Below are positions 8,892 to 19,700 of a stretch of 64,000 nt of DNA, piece after piece. This stretch comes from an uncultured Bacteroidia bacterium. GTDB taxonomy: Bacteria; Bacteroidota; Bacteroidia; Bacteroidales; UBA932. The stretch's first letter is position 1. Every line of letters starts with the position of its first letter. The notes beneath the pieces are model-generated. The model saw only the letters and a program-made list of their open reading frames with translations, was not told the origin of the DNA and made no database searches. Both the position numbers and the translations under genes were made by a program. The stretch lies in NCBI GenBank assembly GCA_902762655.1, contig CACWOZ010000006.1, forward strand, positions 62,001-126,000, read 5' to 3'.

Positions 8892-9722
8892 TTATTTTAA
8901 GATACCCTGTTCTTTCAGATACTCCTCAGCCTTCTTGAGTCCGCCGGTCTTCTTGATGACCTGCTCGCAGTACTCGTAGCTGAGCTGGGGATTACGCTCC
9001 ACCATGGTGCGGGTGAGGCGGTCGATGACCTTATTATTGATAAGGTTTGCGCAGACCATGCGGTTGCCCTCAACGCGGCCCAGACGGACCATGAGGGTGG
9101 TGCTGATCATGTCGCAGAGAAGCTTCTGGGAAGTGCCGGACTTCATGCGGGTGCTTCCGGTGATGAATTCAGGCCCCATGACTACCTCGATTGGATAATC
9201 TACATAGTGGGAGATGGGAGAATCGGGGTTGTTGCAGATGCTGCCGCAAGGGATGCCATGCTCCTTGCAGGCCTTCATAGCCGCAAGCACATAGGGAGTG
9301 TTGCCGCTGGCCGAGATGCCTACCACGATGTCCTTGGGAGTAATGTGGTGCTTCTCGCTGAGAGTCCTCCATCCTTCCTCGACATCATCTTCGGCCTCTT
9401 CGAGGTCGAGCACGAGGTTCTCGTTGCCGCCGGCAAGAACAGCCTGCCAGATTTCAGGATCCACCCCATAAGTATTGGGAACTTCCAGCACGTCCAGTAC
9501 GGCTATTTTTCCACCGGTACCGGCACCAAGCCAGAAGAAACGGCCGCCTGCACGAAGCTGTGCCTCAATGGCGTTTACCAGTTTCTCGATATCGGGAAGC
9601 ACAGCCTCTACAGCGAGGGCCACTTTCTTGTCTTCGTTGTTGATGTCGCGCAGCAATTCTGCCACCGACTTTTTCTCAAGGTGATCATAGAGCGAAGGTT
9701 GCTCTGTCAGTCTTAATGCCAT
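8892..9722 (-). CDS. murQ: N-acetylmuramic acid 6-phosphate etherase
   Basis: A 276-aa SIS-fold enzyme, started at the ATG at 9720-9722 (MALRLTEQPS); an in-frame TTG three codons earlier is less likely. It cleaves the lactyl ether of MurNAc-6-phosphate to GlcNAc-6-phosphate and D-lactate in the cytoplasm. The signature runs WLGAGTGGKIAVLDVLEVPNTYG (broken here by two family positions that normally read GTSGR), then EEAEDD, then SASGNTPYV and GPEFITGSTRMKSGT. The glutamates of LEVPNTYG and EEAEDD match the family's catalytic positions. Slightly shorter than E. coli MurQ (298 aa), as is usual in Bacteroidetes. This is the gene that identifies the operon as MurNAc catabolism. Confidence 0.96.
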   Translation of the reverse strand: MALRLTEQPSLYDHLEKKSVAELLRDINNEDKKVALAVEAVLPDIEKLVNAIEAQLRAGGRFFWLGAGTGGKIAVLDVLEVPNTYGVDPEIWQAVLAGGNENLVLDLEEAEDDVEEGWRTLSEKHHITPKDIVVGISASGNTPYVLAAMKACKEHGIPCGSICNNPDSPISHYVDYPIEVVMGPEFITGSTRMKSGTSQKLLCDMISTTLMVRLGRVEGNRMVCANLINNKVIDRLTRTMVERNPQLSYEYCEQVIKKTGGLKKAEEYLKEQGILK

Positions 9723-9737
9723 AATCCTCAAAAATAG

Positions 9738-11588
9738 TTAAAAATTTTTATATTTTATATTTCCTATCAGTTTTCCATCCCGGAAAGCACCTGCCTTGAC
9801 CGTCTGCTGGCGGTTGATGACAAAAGGCCCCGTATACACGGGCGACTCTCCGGTGGGCGTGCTGCCGTCTAGCGTGAAATGGATTTCAGCATCGGGAGCA
9901 TCCACGCTTATGGTAGCGATCTTGCTGTATGTAGTGTCTTTGTGCAATTCGATGAAAGGATCATAGAAGGCCTTGCAGTAGCCTACGTCAAGCCTGTCGA
10001 GGCGGCCGAGATGTTTCTCGAGCCTGCGGGTGAAGCCGTCCCAGTCCTTGCTGCGGCTGCTCCATCCGGCTTCGGCAATCGCGCACATGCGCGGCCATGC
10101 CATATATTCCACACGGGCAGGCGTAGGCATATACTCGGTCCACACGCAGCCCTCGACTCCGATTATGTACTTCTGCTCTTCAGGAGTCAGTACCTCGGGA
10201 ACAGGATTGTATTCATACATGGTGCGCAGGGTGGTAGGACCGCCCATAGCGAGAGGCTCGCTTTCCGGGTCGGCCTGCCAATAATCCAGATAGTACTTGG
10301 GATAGGGTGCCATCACAACCTCGTGATGCTGCTGGGCGGACTTGATGCCGCCTTCCTCGCCAAGCCAGGACATCACCTTCGCATTGGGAGCAAGACCACC
10401 TTCGAGTATTTCGTCCCACCCGATGATCTGGCGGCCCTTGCTGTTGATGTACTTCTCCATGCGCTGGATGAACCAACTCTGGAGTTCAAATTCATCCTTC
10501 AGCCCCAGTTTCTTGATAAGTGCCTGGCAGTGAGGGCACTGCTTCCAGCTGGTCTTGGGGCATTCATCGCCTCCGATATGTATGAGTTCCGAGGGGAAGA
10601 GTTCGAAGACCTCGTCGAACACATCTTCCAGGAACTTGAATGTCTCTTCCTTGGGGCAATAGACCTGCTTGAAGATTCCCCACTTGGTGGCAGTCTCGTA
10701 GTGGTCTTCGAGTCCGCAGCTGAGTTCGGGGTAGCAGGCTATGGCGGCAAGCGCATGTCCCGGGAGTTCTATCTCCGGGATGATGGTCACATAGCGCTCC
10801 GCCGCATATTTGACGAGTTCGCGGACCTCGTCCTGGGAGTAATATCCTCCGTACGGGGTCCCGTCGTAGAATCCGGAATTGAGCGAACCTATCACGGTTT
10901 CCTTGCGCCACTGGCCTTTTTCGGTCAGAAGCGGATATTTCTTTATCTCAAGGCGCCATCCCTGATCTTCGGTCAGATGCCAGTGGAAACGGTTGACCTT
11001 ATGGAGGGCCATGATGTCGATGTACTTCTTGAGGAAGTCAATACTGAAGAAATGAAGGCAGCAGTCCAGATGCATGCCGCGGTAAGAAAAGCGCGGCGCA
11101 TCTTCTATGGAACAGCACGGCACGTCCCACCTGACGCCCTTCTGGCGGCTGTCGGCGAAAATCGCATCCGGAAGGAGCTGGAAGATAGTCTGGATCGCAT
11201 AGAAGAGTCCTGCACCGTCGGCATACTCTATCAGGAGCCGGCTGGGGCTGATCTGCAGGTTATATGCCTCTTTCTTCCATCCTGCATTGAGAATGAAGAT
11301 ACCTTTCTCAGTTCCGTGGTCCAGGGGGTCATCCTGGATGACGTCCAGCGTGAAGCCGGCCGCTTTCTGCAGGCGCTCGTTCAGGAACGCGACCGAGCGG
11401 AGCATCGCGGAATCGCTGAAATCCACATAGACGGGAGTCTTGCTGTCCAGATGAAATACTCCTTCTGTCTGCTGCACGAATGCCGGTTCAGGGATAACGC
11501 TGATCACCTGTGGAGCCTGCTCCGGGCGGGAGCAGGCAGCCAACAGGATCAGAACCGCTGAAAATATGTGTGGAATCCGGTTCGTCAT
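9738..11588 (-). CDS. GH20 beta-N-acetylhexosaminidase lipoprotein (copy 1)
   Basis: A 616-aa lipoprotein (MTNRIPHIFSAVLILLAAC). Domains in order: GH20b N-terminal domain (about 30-160), GH20 catalytic barrel (about 165-515) and a CHB_HEX_C beta-sandwich (about 545-616, IHFTLDGSTPTGESPVYTG). The catalytic pair is D341-E342 in HIGGDECPKTSWK, and HWHLTEDQGWRLEIKKYP is intact. GH20 enzymes release terminal beta-GlcNAc by substrate-assisted catalysis; in this operon GlcNAc-beta-1,4-MurNAc ends are the likely target. Its start overlaps the stop of the second GH20 by 4 bp (ATGA at 11585-11588), and it lies 15 bp before murQ. Chitin oligosaccharide cleavage is an alternative, but the operon argues for murein. 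Confidence 0.93.
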   Translation of the reverse strand: MTNRIPHIFSAVLILLAACSRPEQAPQVISVIPEPAFVQQTEGVFHLDSKTPVYVDFSDSAMLRSVAFLNERLQKAAGFTLDVIQDDPLDHGTEKGIFILNAGWKKEAYNLQISPSRLLIEYADGAGLFYAIQTIFQLLPDAIFADSRQKGVRWDVPCCSIEDAPRFSYRGMHLDCCLHFFSIDFLKKYIDIMALHKVNRFHWHLTEDQGWRLEIKKYPLLTEKGQWRKETVIGSLNSGFYDGTPYGGYYSQDEVRELVKYAAERYVTIIPEIELPGHALAAIACYPELSCGLEDHYETATKWGIFKQVYCPKEETFKFLEDVFDEVFELFPSELIHIGGDECPKTSWKQCPHCQALIKKLGLKDEFELQSWFIQRMEKYINSKGRQIIGWDEILEGGLAPNAKVMSWLGEEGGIKSAQQHHEVVMAPYPKYYLDYWQADPESEPLAMGGPTTLRTMYEYNPVPEVLTPEEQKYIIGVEGCVWTEYMPTPARVEYMAWPRMCAIAEAGWSSRSKDWDGFTRRLEKHLGRLDRLDVGYCKAFYDPFIELHKDTTYSKIATISVDAPDAEIHFTLDGSTPTGESPVYTGPFVINRQQTVKAGAFRDGKLIGNIKYKNF

Positions 11589-13381
11589 TTCTGGAATTCT
11601 TTTGTTACAACTTTGCCTATAGGCTGGCCCTTACGGAAACCGCGGGCCTTGATTACCGAGCCCCTGTCCACCATGAAGGGCCTGCCGTCGTAGACTGGAG
11701 ACTTCGCGGTGGGAGTGCTGCCGTCCAGGGTGTAACGGATGACAGCCGTGGGATCTTCGATTTCCAGGTTCATCGCCTTGGGGAATTCTATATTGCGGTC
11801 GTAGTCGAAAATCACATCGTAATATACCGGGCAGTACTGTATTCCTTTCCAGTCCAATGTAGCGAGGACCTTTGGCATACGCCTGCGGAAAGATTCCCAG
11901 TCCTTGTTTTCACGGGAAGTCCAGCCCACCTCGGCTGCAGCAACGTTGCGAGGGAAGGCCTGATATTCGGCTGTCTTGTTGTCGGGTACGTATTCCGTCC
12001 AGAGGCAGGTTTCGTAACCGACAATATACTTCTTGCTGAGGTCTGCGAGAGAATCTACTGCAGGATAGTAATTGTAAACTTTCTTCAAGGGCATGAAGAG
12101 GTTCTGGTCGACGCTGTCGGCCATGTCCTCCTGCTTGTTGTCGAGATAGCACCAGCGGTTGGGGGTAAGGATCACGCGGATTCCGCGCTTGATGCCCTTG
12201 ACTGCAGGAGCGTGCCCGCGGTAGGACATTGCGATAGGATCCTCCAGGGCGCCTCCGTCCAGGATTTCATCCCATCCGATGACGGTCTTGCCGTTCTTCC
12301 GGAGAAAGTCCCCCATCCTCTTTACGAAGAAGGTCTGGAGTTCCTCCTCGTTTTCGAGCCCGAGCACTGTCATAAGGTCCTGGCAGTACTTGCTCTCCTT
12401 GTATACGTCTTTGGGCGCCTCGTCCCCTCCTATATGATATATAGGTGATGGAAACAGCTCGAAGAGTTCGGTGAACACATCTTCCAGAAAACGGAAGGTG
12501 GTTGCGGTGGGAGCATAAAGGTTTTTCCAGATGCCCCACCTGGTCTCGACCTCGTAGTGGCGGTCGGGGAAGCAACTGAGTTCGGGGTAGGCGGCGATGG
12601 CGGCGGTGCTGTGCCCGGGAATCTCCACTTCGGGGATAACGGTCACGCAGCGCCTGCGGGCATATTCCACGACCTCGCGTATGTCATCCTTGGTGTAGAA
12701 TCCTCCGTGGGGGATACCGTTGCCAATGCCACTGTGCCAGGCAGTCTCCTTGCGCCAGGCTCCCACCTCGGTGAGCTTGGGATATTTGTCGATCTGGATG
12801 CGCCAGCCCTGGTCTTCGGTGAGATGCCAGTGGAACATATTCTGCTTGTACATCGACATCAGGTCGATGAACTTCATTATCTCTTCTTTTGGGAAGAAGA
12901 AACGGCCGCTGTCGAAGAGCAGCCCGCGATACCAGAATTCGGGTTCGTCGTCTATGGTGCAGCAGGGAGCAAGCAACTTTACAGGTTTCTTAATTGCCTG
13001 AGCGTAAATAACTTCCGGCAGAAGCTGCTTGAAGGTCTGAAGGCCGTAGAATGCTCCGTTCACTTCCGATGCCTCGATCAGTACTTCCGACGGGGTAACG
13101 GTGAGCCGATAGGCTTCCTTGCCGAAACCGGGGCGCTTGCGGAGCACAATCCTGGTCTTGCCGCCGTTCAGGGCGGAGACATGCTTCACCTGGTCCTTGA
13201 AATCGGCAGCGATCTCCTCGAAGGTGGCGTCTTCCACCACAAGGGCTGTATTCTTGTCGAGCCTGAAGAACCCTTCAGACACGGTTACACTCTTGGGAGT
13301 AGGGACTATATTTAGCCCGGATTCCGCGTAAGCGAGGACCCCCGGCAGCACAACCGCCACTATTAAAAACAATCTCTTCAT
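11585..13381 (-). CDS. GH20 beta-N-acetylhexosaminidase, secreted (copy 2)
   Basis: 598 aa with a classical signal peptide (MKRLFLIVAVVLPGVLAYA, no lipobox cysteine), so this copy is probably periplasmic while copy 1 is lipid-anchored. The GH20b domain, the barrel (FWYRGLLFDSGRFF, HWHLTEDQGWRIQIDKYP) and a C-terminal CHB_HEX_C domain (VIRYTLDGSTPTAKSPVYDG) are all present. Catalytic pair D320-E321 in HIGGDEAPKDVYK. The two GH20s are clearly paralogous but diverged, which suggests division of labour between surface and periplasm or between glycan lengths. Its start directly abuts the stop of the ceramidase-like gene (13382). Confidence 0.93.
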   Translation of the reverse strand: MKRLFLIVAVVLPGVLAYAESGLNIVPTPKSVTVSEGFFRLDKNTALVVEDATFEEIAADFKDQVKHVSALNGGKTRIVLRKRPGFGKEAYRLTVTPSEVLIEASEVNGAFYGLQTFKQLLPEVIYAQAIKKPVKLLAPCCTIDDEPEFWYRGLLFDSGRFFFPKEEIMKFIDLMSMYKQNMFHWHLTEDQGWRIQIDKYPKLTEVGAWRKETAWHSGIGNGIPHGGFYTKDDIREVVEYARRRCVTVIPEVEIPGHSTAAIAAYPELSCFPDRHYEVETRWGIWKNLYAPTATTFRFLEDVFTELFELFPSPIYHIGGDEAPKDVYKESKYCQDLMTVLGLENEEELQTFFVKRMGDFLRKNGKTVIGWDEILDGGALEDPIAMSYRGHAPAVKGIKRGIRVILTPNRWCYLDNKQEDMADSVDQNLFMPLKKVYNYYPAVDSLADLSKKYIVGYETCLWTEYVPDNKTAEYQAFPRNVAAAEVGWTSRENKDWESFRRRMPKVLATLDWKGIQYCPVYYDVIFDYDRNIEFPKAMNLEIEDPTAVIRYTLDGSTPTAKSPVYDGRPFMVDRGSVIKARGFRKGQPIGKVVTKEFQK

Positions 13382-14731
13382 TTATTCTGCTGCTATCGTT
13401 TCATTTATGGTCTTTATCACTCCTTCGCGGTAAACCGAAGGCATACGCTCGGAAAGCGGATACGGGGCCTTTATGTAGACATGCATCTGCTCCACTTCAT
13501 ATTCGTAGCCCTTGCGGACTTCGTATGCGCGTGCGGAGGGCAGATAGGAGTTCTGGCCGTTGGTGTAGCCGGCGAAGAAGACCGTCCTGTCGGGGAAGGC
13601 GGCGCGGGCTTCCATCTGATATTCGCAGAAAGGCTCGCCGTCGCTGAAGAAGAACACGACGCCGTCAAGATTGAGCGCGTGGAGATGGTATCTGAGTTTC
13701 GAAGGCACGGGACCTTCTTCGAAACGGCCGAGTATCTCTTCTTCCCAGCCGCGCACGTCATCCGCAAAACGAGGGAATACAGTCTTTGCCGCAGCGGCAA
13801 GGGAATCGGCATGGCGCCGGACGGCCTCGGGAGTGACGACATCTATCTGATAAGGCAGGTCGACGGTTTCGTTCACTATCCTGAGCAGGCCGCGGGACTT
13901 CACCTTTTCGAAAGGAATGCCCACAAGGGCGTCGGCCAGCTCCTTTCCGCACTTTTCGGCGTATGCGGCATCCTTCGGGCCCAAAGCCGGATCCATGTTT
14001 CCCGCGGCACCGGTAAGCTGGAACACTTCCCCGCCCCAGGCCTCGGAAAGATAACGGGCATTAACTCCGGGATAGTCCGAAGAAAGTAGATAACTTGAAG
14101 GCCCCATGCATACCGGATGGCATGCAAGATTCACTATTGAAACCACGGGCTTGCCCTTCTGGAGGAAGCGGGCGACATACACGTCATGATCGACTGGTCC
14201 GCCTTTTTCGCAGCGGTTGCCGTTGATGGCGGTGCGTCCCCTCCCGATTTCGAGGGTGAAGGGCTTTCCTTCCGCCTGGATGGTCTTTACTGCATTTTCG
14301 GTGACAATACCCACCATCCTGTCTTTCCACGCGCGGTTGGGGCCGCCGGGCACGTTGCACCAGCCTCCCGAACGGGGAGCGGAATGGGTGTGGATGTTGT
14401 GCATCAGGATGTTGTCCTTGGCGAGCCCGGACTTCTCCGCGATCATGGTACGGATAGTATCGGAGAGCGCGGGAGAGATTTCCATGAGGTCGTTGGAGAT
14501 GATGCAGACCTTCTGCACGCCGTCGCCGAGCACAAGGCAATGAGTATAAATGTGCTGATGGATTCCGTCGTGCAGGTCGTTTCTGGCTGCGAAGCCTGCG
14601 AGCATGGTATGCTCGTCTTCCGTAGTTGAAATATCTGCCGAGGAATAACTCATCTTCAGCCCTGCGCCTCGGCATCCGGAAAGAATGCCGAGGACTGCGA
14701 GAGCTGCAATCAAAGTATTTCTAATAGACAT
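13382..14731 (-). CDS. Neutral/alkaline ceramidase-like lipoprotein (putative amide hydrolase)
   Basis: A 449-aa lipoprotein (MSIRNTLIAALAVLGILSGC) related to the N-terminal zinc amidase domain of neutral/alkaline ceramidases. Candidate zinc ligands lie in MHNIHTHSAPRSGG and NLACHPVCMGP, and AAGNMDPALG corresponds to the family's GNxGDxxP-type stretch. Eukaryotic and bacterial ceramidases hydrolyse an amide bond; Bacteroidetes homologues inside glycan loci have no proven substrate. Here an N-acyl or amide bond of a murein fragment is an inference. The gene overlaps the susD stop by 11 bp (14721-14731), so it is translationally coupled to the import genes. Confidence 0.78.
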   Translation of the reverse strand: MSIRNTLIAALAVLGILSGCRGAGLKMSYSSADISTTEDEHTMLAGFAARNDLHDGIHQHIYTHCLVLGDGVQKVCIISNDLMEISPALSDTIRTMIAEKSGLAKDNILMHNIHTHSAPRSGGWCNVPGGPNRAWKDRMVGIVTENAVKTIQAEGKPFTLEIGRGRTAINGNRCEKGGPVDHDVYVARFLQKGKPVVSIVNLACHPVCMGPSSYLLSSDYPGVNARYLSEAWGGEVFQLTGAAGNMDPALGPKDAAYAEKCGKELADALVGIPFEKVKSRGLLRIVNETVDLPYQIDVVTPEAVRRHADSLAAAAKTVFPRFADDVRGWEEEILGRFEEGPVPSKLRYHLHALNLDGVVFFFSDGEPFCEYQMEARAAFPDRTVFFAGYTNGQNSYLPSARAYEVRKGYEYEVEQMHVYIKAPYPLSERMPSVYREGVIKTINETIAAE

Positions 14732-16745
14732 ATCCAGGGTTCTGCTCTATTACCTTCTTGGTCTTGTCGATTTCCGTTTGCGGTATAGGCATGAGGTAGT
14801 TAGGATAATCTGCAGGATTCTCTATACCAGGAGTATTGGTGCAGGTGAGATTTCCGGCCTCCGGATAGTTGTTGCGGCCGGAGTTGGGGAACCACTTCTG
14901 GGTAGGAGAGATGGTAAGGCAGGCCTCGCCGTAATCGACAGCATAGGTCTTGCCCTTCCATACATAGTTTACAAGATATGCCACATTGCGACCGTTGTTG
15001 CTGCTGATGTATGCATCACTTTCCTTTGTGTTGGTCCAGTAGTAGTTGCGCTCCTTGTTGACCAGATTGGCAGGCTGGACGCAACGGTAGATGGTATCGG
15101 TCTTGCTTCCCTTCTGCAGCAAGCAGGTACGCATGCCGGCAAAAGGCACGTTCTCATAAGTGGTGGCAATCTTCCAGCGCCTCGTGTCGAAGTAGCGGAA
15201 TGCCTCGAAAGCAAGTTCGATGCGGCGTTCATTGACAACCTCATCCCAAAGGGCTGCACCTGCATCCGTAATCGGAGGCATGCCGACGCGGGCACGCACC
15301 TTGGTGAGATATTCGCGGCAGACATCCTCCTTGCCGGTCATGTAAGCAGCTTCTGCAAGGTTCAGATACATTTCACCAAGACGGAACCAAGGATAAACCA
15401 CGTTGCCTATAAGAGACTCGGAGATATACCTGTCGGGCATGTACCACTTTGTAAGACCGCTGCCACCGGTATTGGTGATATGAATCTGGTCGCTGGCCTT
15501 CTTGGAGGTGCTGGGCTCGGGTTTGCCTTTGTCGAAATCGGCGAGCTCGGTGTTCTCGTAAAGGAGATAAAGCTGAAGTTCAGTCTCGTTGAGGCCACCG
15601 TCCTTGTCTGTCCACTTGTAGATCTTGGTCGGATAGATGATGCACTCTTCGAAACGGGGATCACGATTCTTGAAGGGACGCTTGGGGTCGTAACCGGAGC
15701 CTTCTTCGAAAATCTTCTTTCCGTTCTTCATCTCATAGTCAAGCCACATTGCCTGGGTAGGGTTGAAGCTTTCCCAGCCGCCGCCGCCGAAGTCCATGAG
15801 GGAATAGAGGAGCTGAGCCTTGTGAGGCTGGCCGCTGCTCTGCACGAAATACTTGCCCCAGATGATTTCAGGAGAATTCTCGTCGCGCCAGAATCCGTCG
15901 TATGTGTCGTCGAGGGTGTAAGCTCCGTCAACATCGGCACGGTCACAGATAGCTTTTGCAGCCTTGAACGCATCTTCCCATTTATCCTTGGAATAAGCGC
16001 CACGGAAAATACCGCCGTCGGGGAATGAAGGATCGTTGAACAGAGGAGAAGCTACGATAAGGGTAAGGCGGCTGCGGAGAGCGAGGACGCAATCCTTGTG
16101 AACACGTCCGAGTGAAGTTGCGTTCTTTTCGGGAAGAAGGTCATAAGCTTTGTCGAGATCTTCATTGATGAATGTCACGCAATCATCGAAATTGGCGCGG
16201 GTATTGGTAAATTCTGCACCGAGGTCATCGAAAGGTTTGTCCACGAGAACAACGCCGCCATAACGCTCGATGAGGTTGGTGTAAGCCCATGCACGGAGGA
16301 AGTAGGCTTCTCCGGTAAGGCGGTTCTTGCCCTCCTCGGTCATTGCGGAGCCCTTCTCCTCGACATATCTGAGGAAGTAATTGAGGCGATAGATATACTC
16401 GTACGCACGGTTCCATATATTAAGGAAGGTAGTACGGGTATTGTGTGCCGGACCGCCTTCGTCCTGAGGGATGATGGAACTCGGGGTCATGGAGCCGTCG
16501 GCGATATAACGGGTGGACGTACCGCCATAGCGGAAGAATCCTTCGTCGGAAATACAACCGATATTACCCTCGGTGAAAGGATCCGGCAGAACCGTATAGA
16601 TGGCATTGATATAACTCTCTGCAAGGGCGTCGCTGTTGAACACGGCCTCCTCGGAAAGCTTGTCAAGAGGTTTCTTGTCAAGGAAACCGTCATTGCATGC
16701 GGCAAGCATGGCCGCAGCAGCAAGTATATAGAGTATCTTTTTCAT
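14721..16745 (-). CDS. susD: SusD/RagB-family outer-membrane lipoprotein
   Basis: A 674-aa lipoprotein (MKKILYILAAAAMLAAC followed by NDGFLDKKPLDKLSEEAVF), the usual SusD opening. The tetratricopeptide-type helices and the late motif VVNERRIELAFEAFRYFDTRRW, then YPNYLMPIPQTEIDKTKKVIEQNPGY, are diagnostic. SusD forms the lid of the SusC channel and captures ligand at the cell surface. It lies 11 bp after susC. At 674 aa it is longer than many SusD proteins, and the extra length is spread over the middle of the protein. Confidence 0.95.
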   Translation of the reverse strand: MKKILYILAAAAMLAACNDGFLDKKPLDKLSEEAVFNSDALAESYINAIYTVLPDPFTEGNIGCISDEGFFRYGGTSTRYIADGSMTPSSIIPQDEGGPAHNTRTTFLNIWNRAYEYIYRLNYFLRYVEEKGSAMTEEGKNRLTGEAYFLRAWAYTNLIERYGGVVLVDKPFDDLGAEFTNTRANFDDCVTFINEDLDKAYDLLPEKNATSLGRVHKDCVLALRSRLTLIVASPLFNDPSFPDGGIFRGAYSKDKWEDAFKAAKAICDRADVDGAYTLDDTYDGFWRDENSPEIIWGKYFVQSSGQPHKAQLLYSLMDFGGGGWESFNPTQAMWLDYEMKNGKKIFEEGSGYDPKRPFKNRDPRFEECIIYPTKIYKWTDKDGGLNETELQLYLLYENTELADFDKGKPEPSTSKKASDQIHITNTGGSGLTKWYMPDRYISESLIGNVVYPWFRLGEMYLNLAEAAYMTGKEDVCREYLTKVRARVGMPPITDAGAALWDEVVNERRIELAFEAFRYFDTRRWKIATTYENVPFAGMRTCLLQKGSKTDTIYRCVQPANLVNKERNYYWTNTKESDAYISSNNGRNVAYLVNYVWKGKTYAVDYGEACLTISPTQKWFPNSGRNNYPEAGNLTCTNTPGIENPADYPNYLMPIPQTEIDKTKKVIEQNPGYVY

Positions 16746-16756
16746 ATCTGTGTCTG

Positions 16757-19700
16757 TTAGAAGGTTACTTTTACACCAAAGTTGTAAATCTTGACCTGTG
16801 GATAGGTCTGGTAGCCTTCGTCACTGGTCTCAGGGTCGATGGTCTTGAGCTCGGAGAAGGTGAGGAGGTTGTAACCAGCTGCATAGAGGCGGATGTTCTT
16901 GATGCCAACCTGATGTCCGAAAACACGGCCGGGGATGGAATAACCGATCTCCAGGTTCTTCAGACGCAGGAATGCAGCATTGCGATAGTAATAAGAGGAA
17001 CGATACACACCGCCATTGCCGATATTGGATGCGATACGCGGGTGATCGGTCGTGGTATTATTGAGGTTCCAAGCATTCTTGGCAGCATCATATTCGATAT
17101 TACCGGAAACGGGATCGGTCAGAGGTGCATAGTAGAAACGTGCACGGGCCTGGCCCTGAAGAAGGAGGGAAAGATCCCAGTTCTTCCATTGGAGGTCGCC
17201 GTTGATACCATATACTATCTGAGGAACAGCGGTAAGATCGGAACGGAGACGGTCCTGGGAATCTATGATTCCGTTGTGGTCAAGATCCTTGAAGTAGAAA
17301 TCGCCGAGACCTGCGCCGGCCATCTGGGGATGCTCGGCCATTTCTTCGAAGCTCCTGTTGATACCTTCTACCTGATAGATGAGGGATGCTCCCATGGGAT
17401 GGCCGGTACGGTTCATGTACTGATGTGCCTCATCGTAAGGAGTTTCGTCCATGAATTCGATGGTGTTCTTTGCATACATGATGTTGCCGGTCACATGATA
17501 ACGCATCTGGCCGATCTTGTTCTCATGGTTGATCTGGAACTCGACACCCTTGTTGGAAACTATACCGATGTTTTCGTCAGGAAGATTGGTGGTAAGGCCG
17601 GTGTAGTAAGGCACCGAAGCATTACGGGTGCAAAGGATGTTGGAACGGCGGGTGTGGAACACCTCGAATTCCCATCCGAAGAGGCCGTTGTAGAGGGATC
17701 CGTCGAGACCGAGGTTCCAGGTCTTGGCCACCTCCCAGGTAATGTTGGGGTTGGGAACTCCGTCGGGGATGATGTAGTTGACTTCCTTGCCGTCGTAGAG
17801 TGCACGGTAGGATGTGCTGGTAGAATACTTATAAGTAGAAAGGTACTGGAAAGCATCCACCTGGTCGTTACCCTGCTCACCATAGGAAGCACGCACTTTC
17901 AGGTTGGTGATCCAGGAAAAGTTGTCCTTGATGAAAGGCTCTTCGGAAATACGCCAGCCGATAGATGCACCGGGGAATCTGCCCCAACGCTTGTCGGAAG
18001 GGAAGTTCTCGGAGCCGTCGAAGCGGATGAGGGCCTGGAAGAGATACTTGCTCTTGTAGTCGTATCCGACACGGGCGAAGAAGGAACGGCGTGCAGTTTC
18101 GCTTGCATAACCGCCGATCTTATAGTAAGCTTTATCGGCATTTCCGGCAAAGAACTCGTCGAGGATGTCGGAATCGTACTTCTCGATAGCAGCGTTGAAG
18201 TAATCCCTACGATAGTTGCTCTGCTCCAAACCTGCGAGCGCGGTGACATGATGTCCGTCGAAATCGCGGTCGTAGTTGATATTGGCGTTGAGCGTGACGG
18301 TGTGGTAGTTGTTCTGGCTTTCGTTGAGGGTAGGTGTAGTAAACACGCCGCTGTCCCTTTCGCGATAAGTCTCCGTGATTTCATCATAGGAGTAGCAAGG
18401 CCAGTTCTTCGACCAGTTCTTGTGGAAGTTGTTGTGAACGTCGTATGCAAATACCGCATTTACGGACAAGCCCTTCGTGATGGCATGAAGGTCGTAGTTG
18501 CCGCGGAACGTGGTATTGATGGTGTTATAGGTTGTGTTGTCGTAACCGGTCAGGGACTGCACGAGGGCTGCAGGGTTGGCCCCGGAACGGAGATATCCGT
18601 TAGGATAATAAGGTGCGCTGGAAGCGTAACGCCTTGCAGTGATATAGAAGATACCGTAGCTGTCGGAAGGATAGGCGGAGTAATTCTTGTGCTGCTGGCG
18701 GACATTGAGGTCGAGACCGAGCTTGAAGTCGTCGGTAATCTGGATGTCGATGTTGGAGCGCACATTGTACTGGTTGTAGTTGGTAGCGGACTTGACATAG
18801 ATACCATCTTGATACTGCCCGTTGAACTGCACGAAGTAGCTCACCCTGCCGGCACCGCCCTGAAGGCTGACGCCGTACTTGTGCTGGTTGGAGCGGTCCT
18901 TGATGATGGCGTCGAACCAGTTGGTGTTAGGATAATTGATGAGGTCGTCACCGTCCTTATAGTGCTGGATCTGCTCCTGTGTATAGATGGGGGAAGCACC
19001 GGTAATGGCGCGGGCTGCATTGTAAGCCTCTGCGAAGGTAACAGCATCAGCCATCTTGAGAAGGCGGGTAGGCTGCTGCATACCATAGTCGTATGTGAAG
19101 GTAACGCTCGGCTTGCCGTCAGTGCGTCCGCGCTTGGTGGTCACGAGGATGACACCATTTGCAGAACGCGCACCGTAGATGGCTGCGGAGGCATCCTTCA
19201 GCACGTTCACGCTCTCGATTTCTTCGCCGGTCAGACGGGAGAATTCATCGCCACGTCCGGGCACGCCGTCGATGATGATCAGAGGACTGTTGTTGCCTAG
19301 GGTGGAACGGCCTCGGATATACATTACAGCATCGTCACGGCCAGGCTCACCGGAACGGTTGTTCACGATGACACCGGAGACACGGCCGGCAAGACCCTGG
19401 GAAAGGTTCACCGAAGAGTTCTTGACGAGTGCATCACCGGAGGTGGTGGTGACAGAACCGGTAAGCGTCACCTTGCGTTGGGTACCATATCCGATAGCAA
19501 CCGCCTCTTCGAGGACCATTGCATCGTCTTTGAGTACGAAGTCAATAGCCGTGCGGCCGTCAACTTTGGTAGTCTGCTCCTCGTAACCCATAAGGCTGGC
19601 AACGAGGGTAGCATTGGGCTGGACGCCGGAGATGGCATAACGTCCGGAGGCATCAGTCATTGCACCGTTGGATGTGCCCTGGACATAAACCATGGCCCCG

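Noticed and set aside
16697-19300. An 867-codon plus-strand frame opposite susC/susD
   Set aside because: It crosses two well-defined minus-strand genes and its composition is that of an antisense shadow of GC-rich codons.
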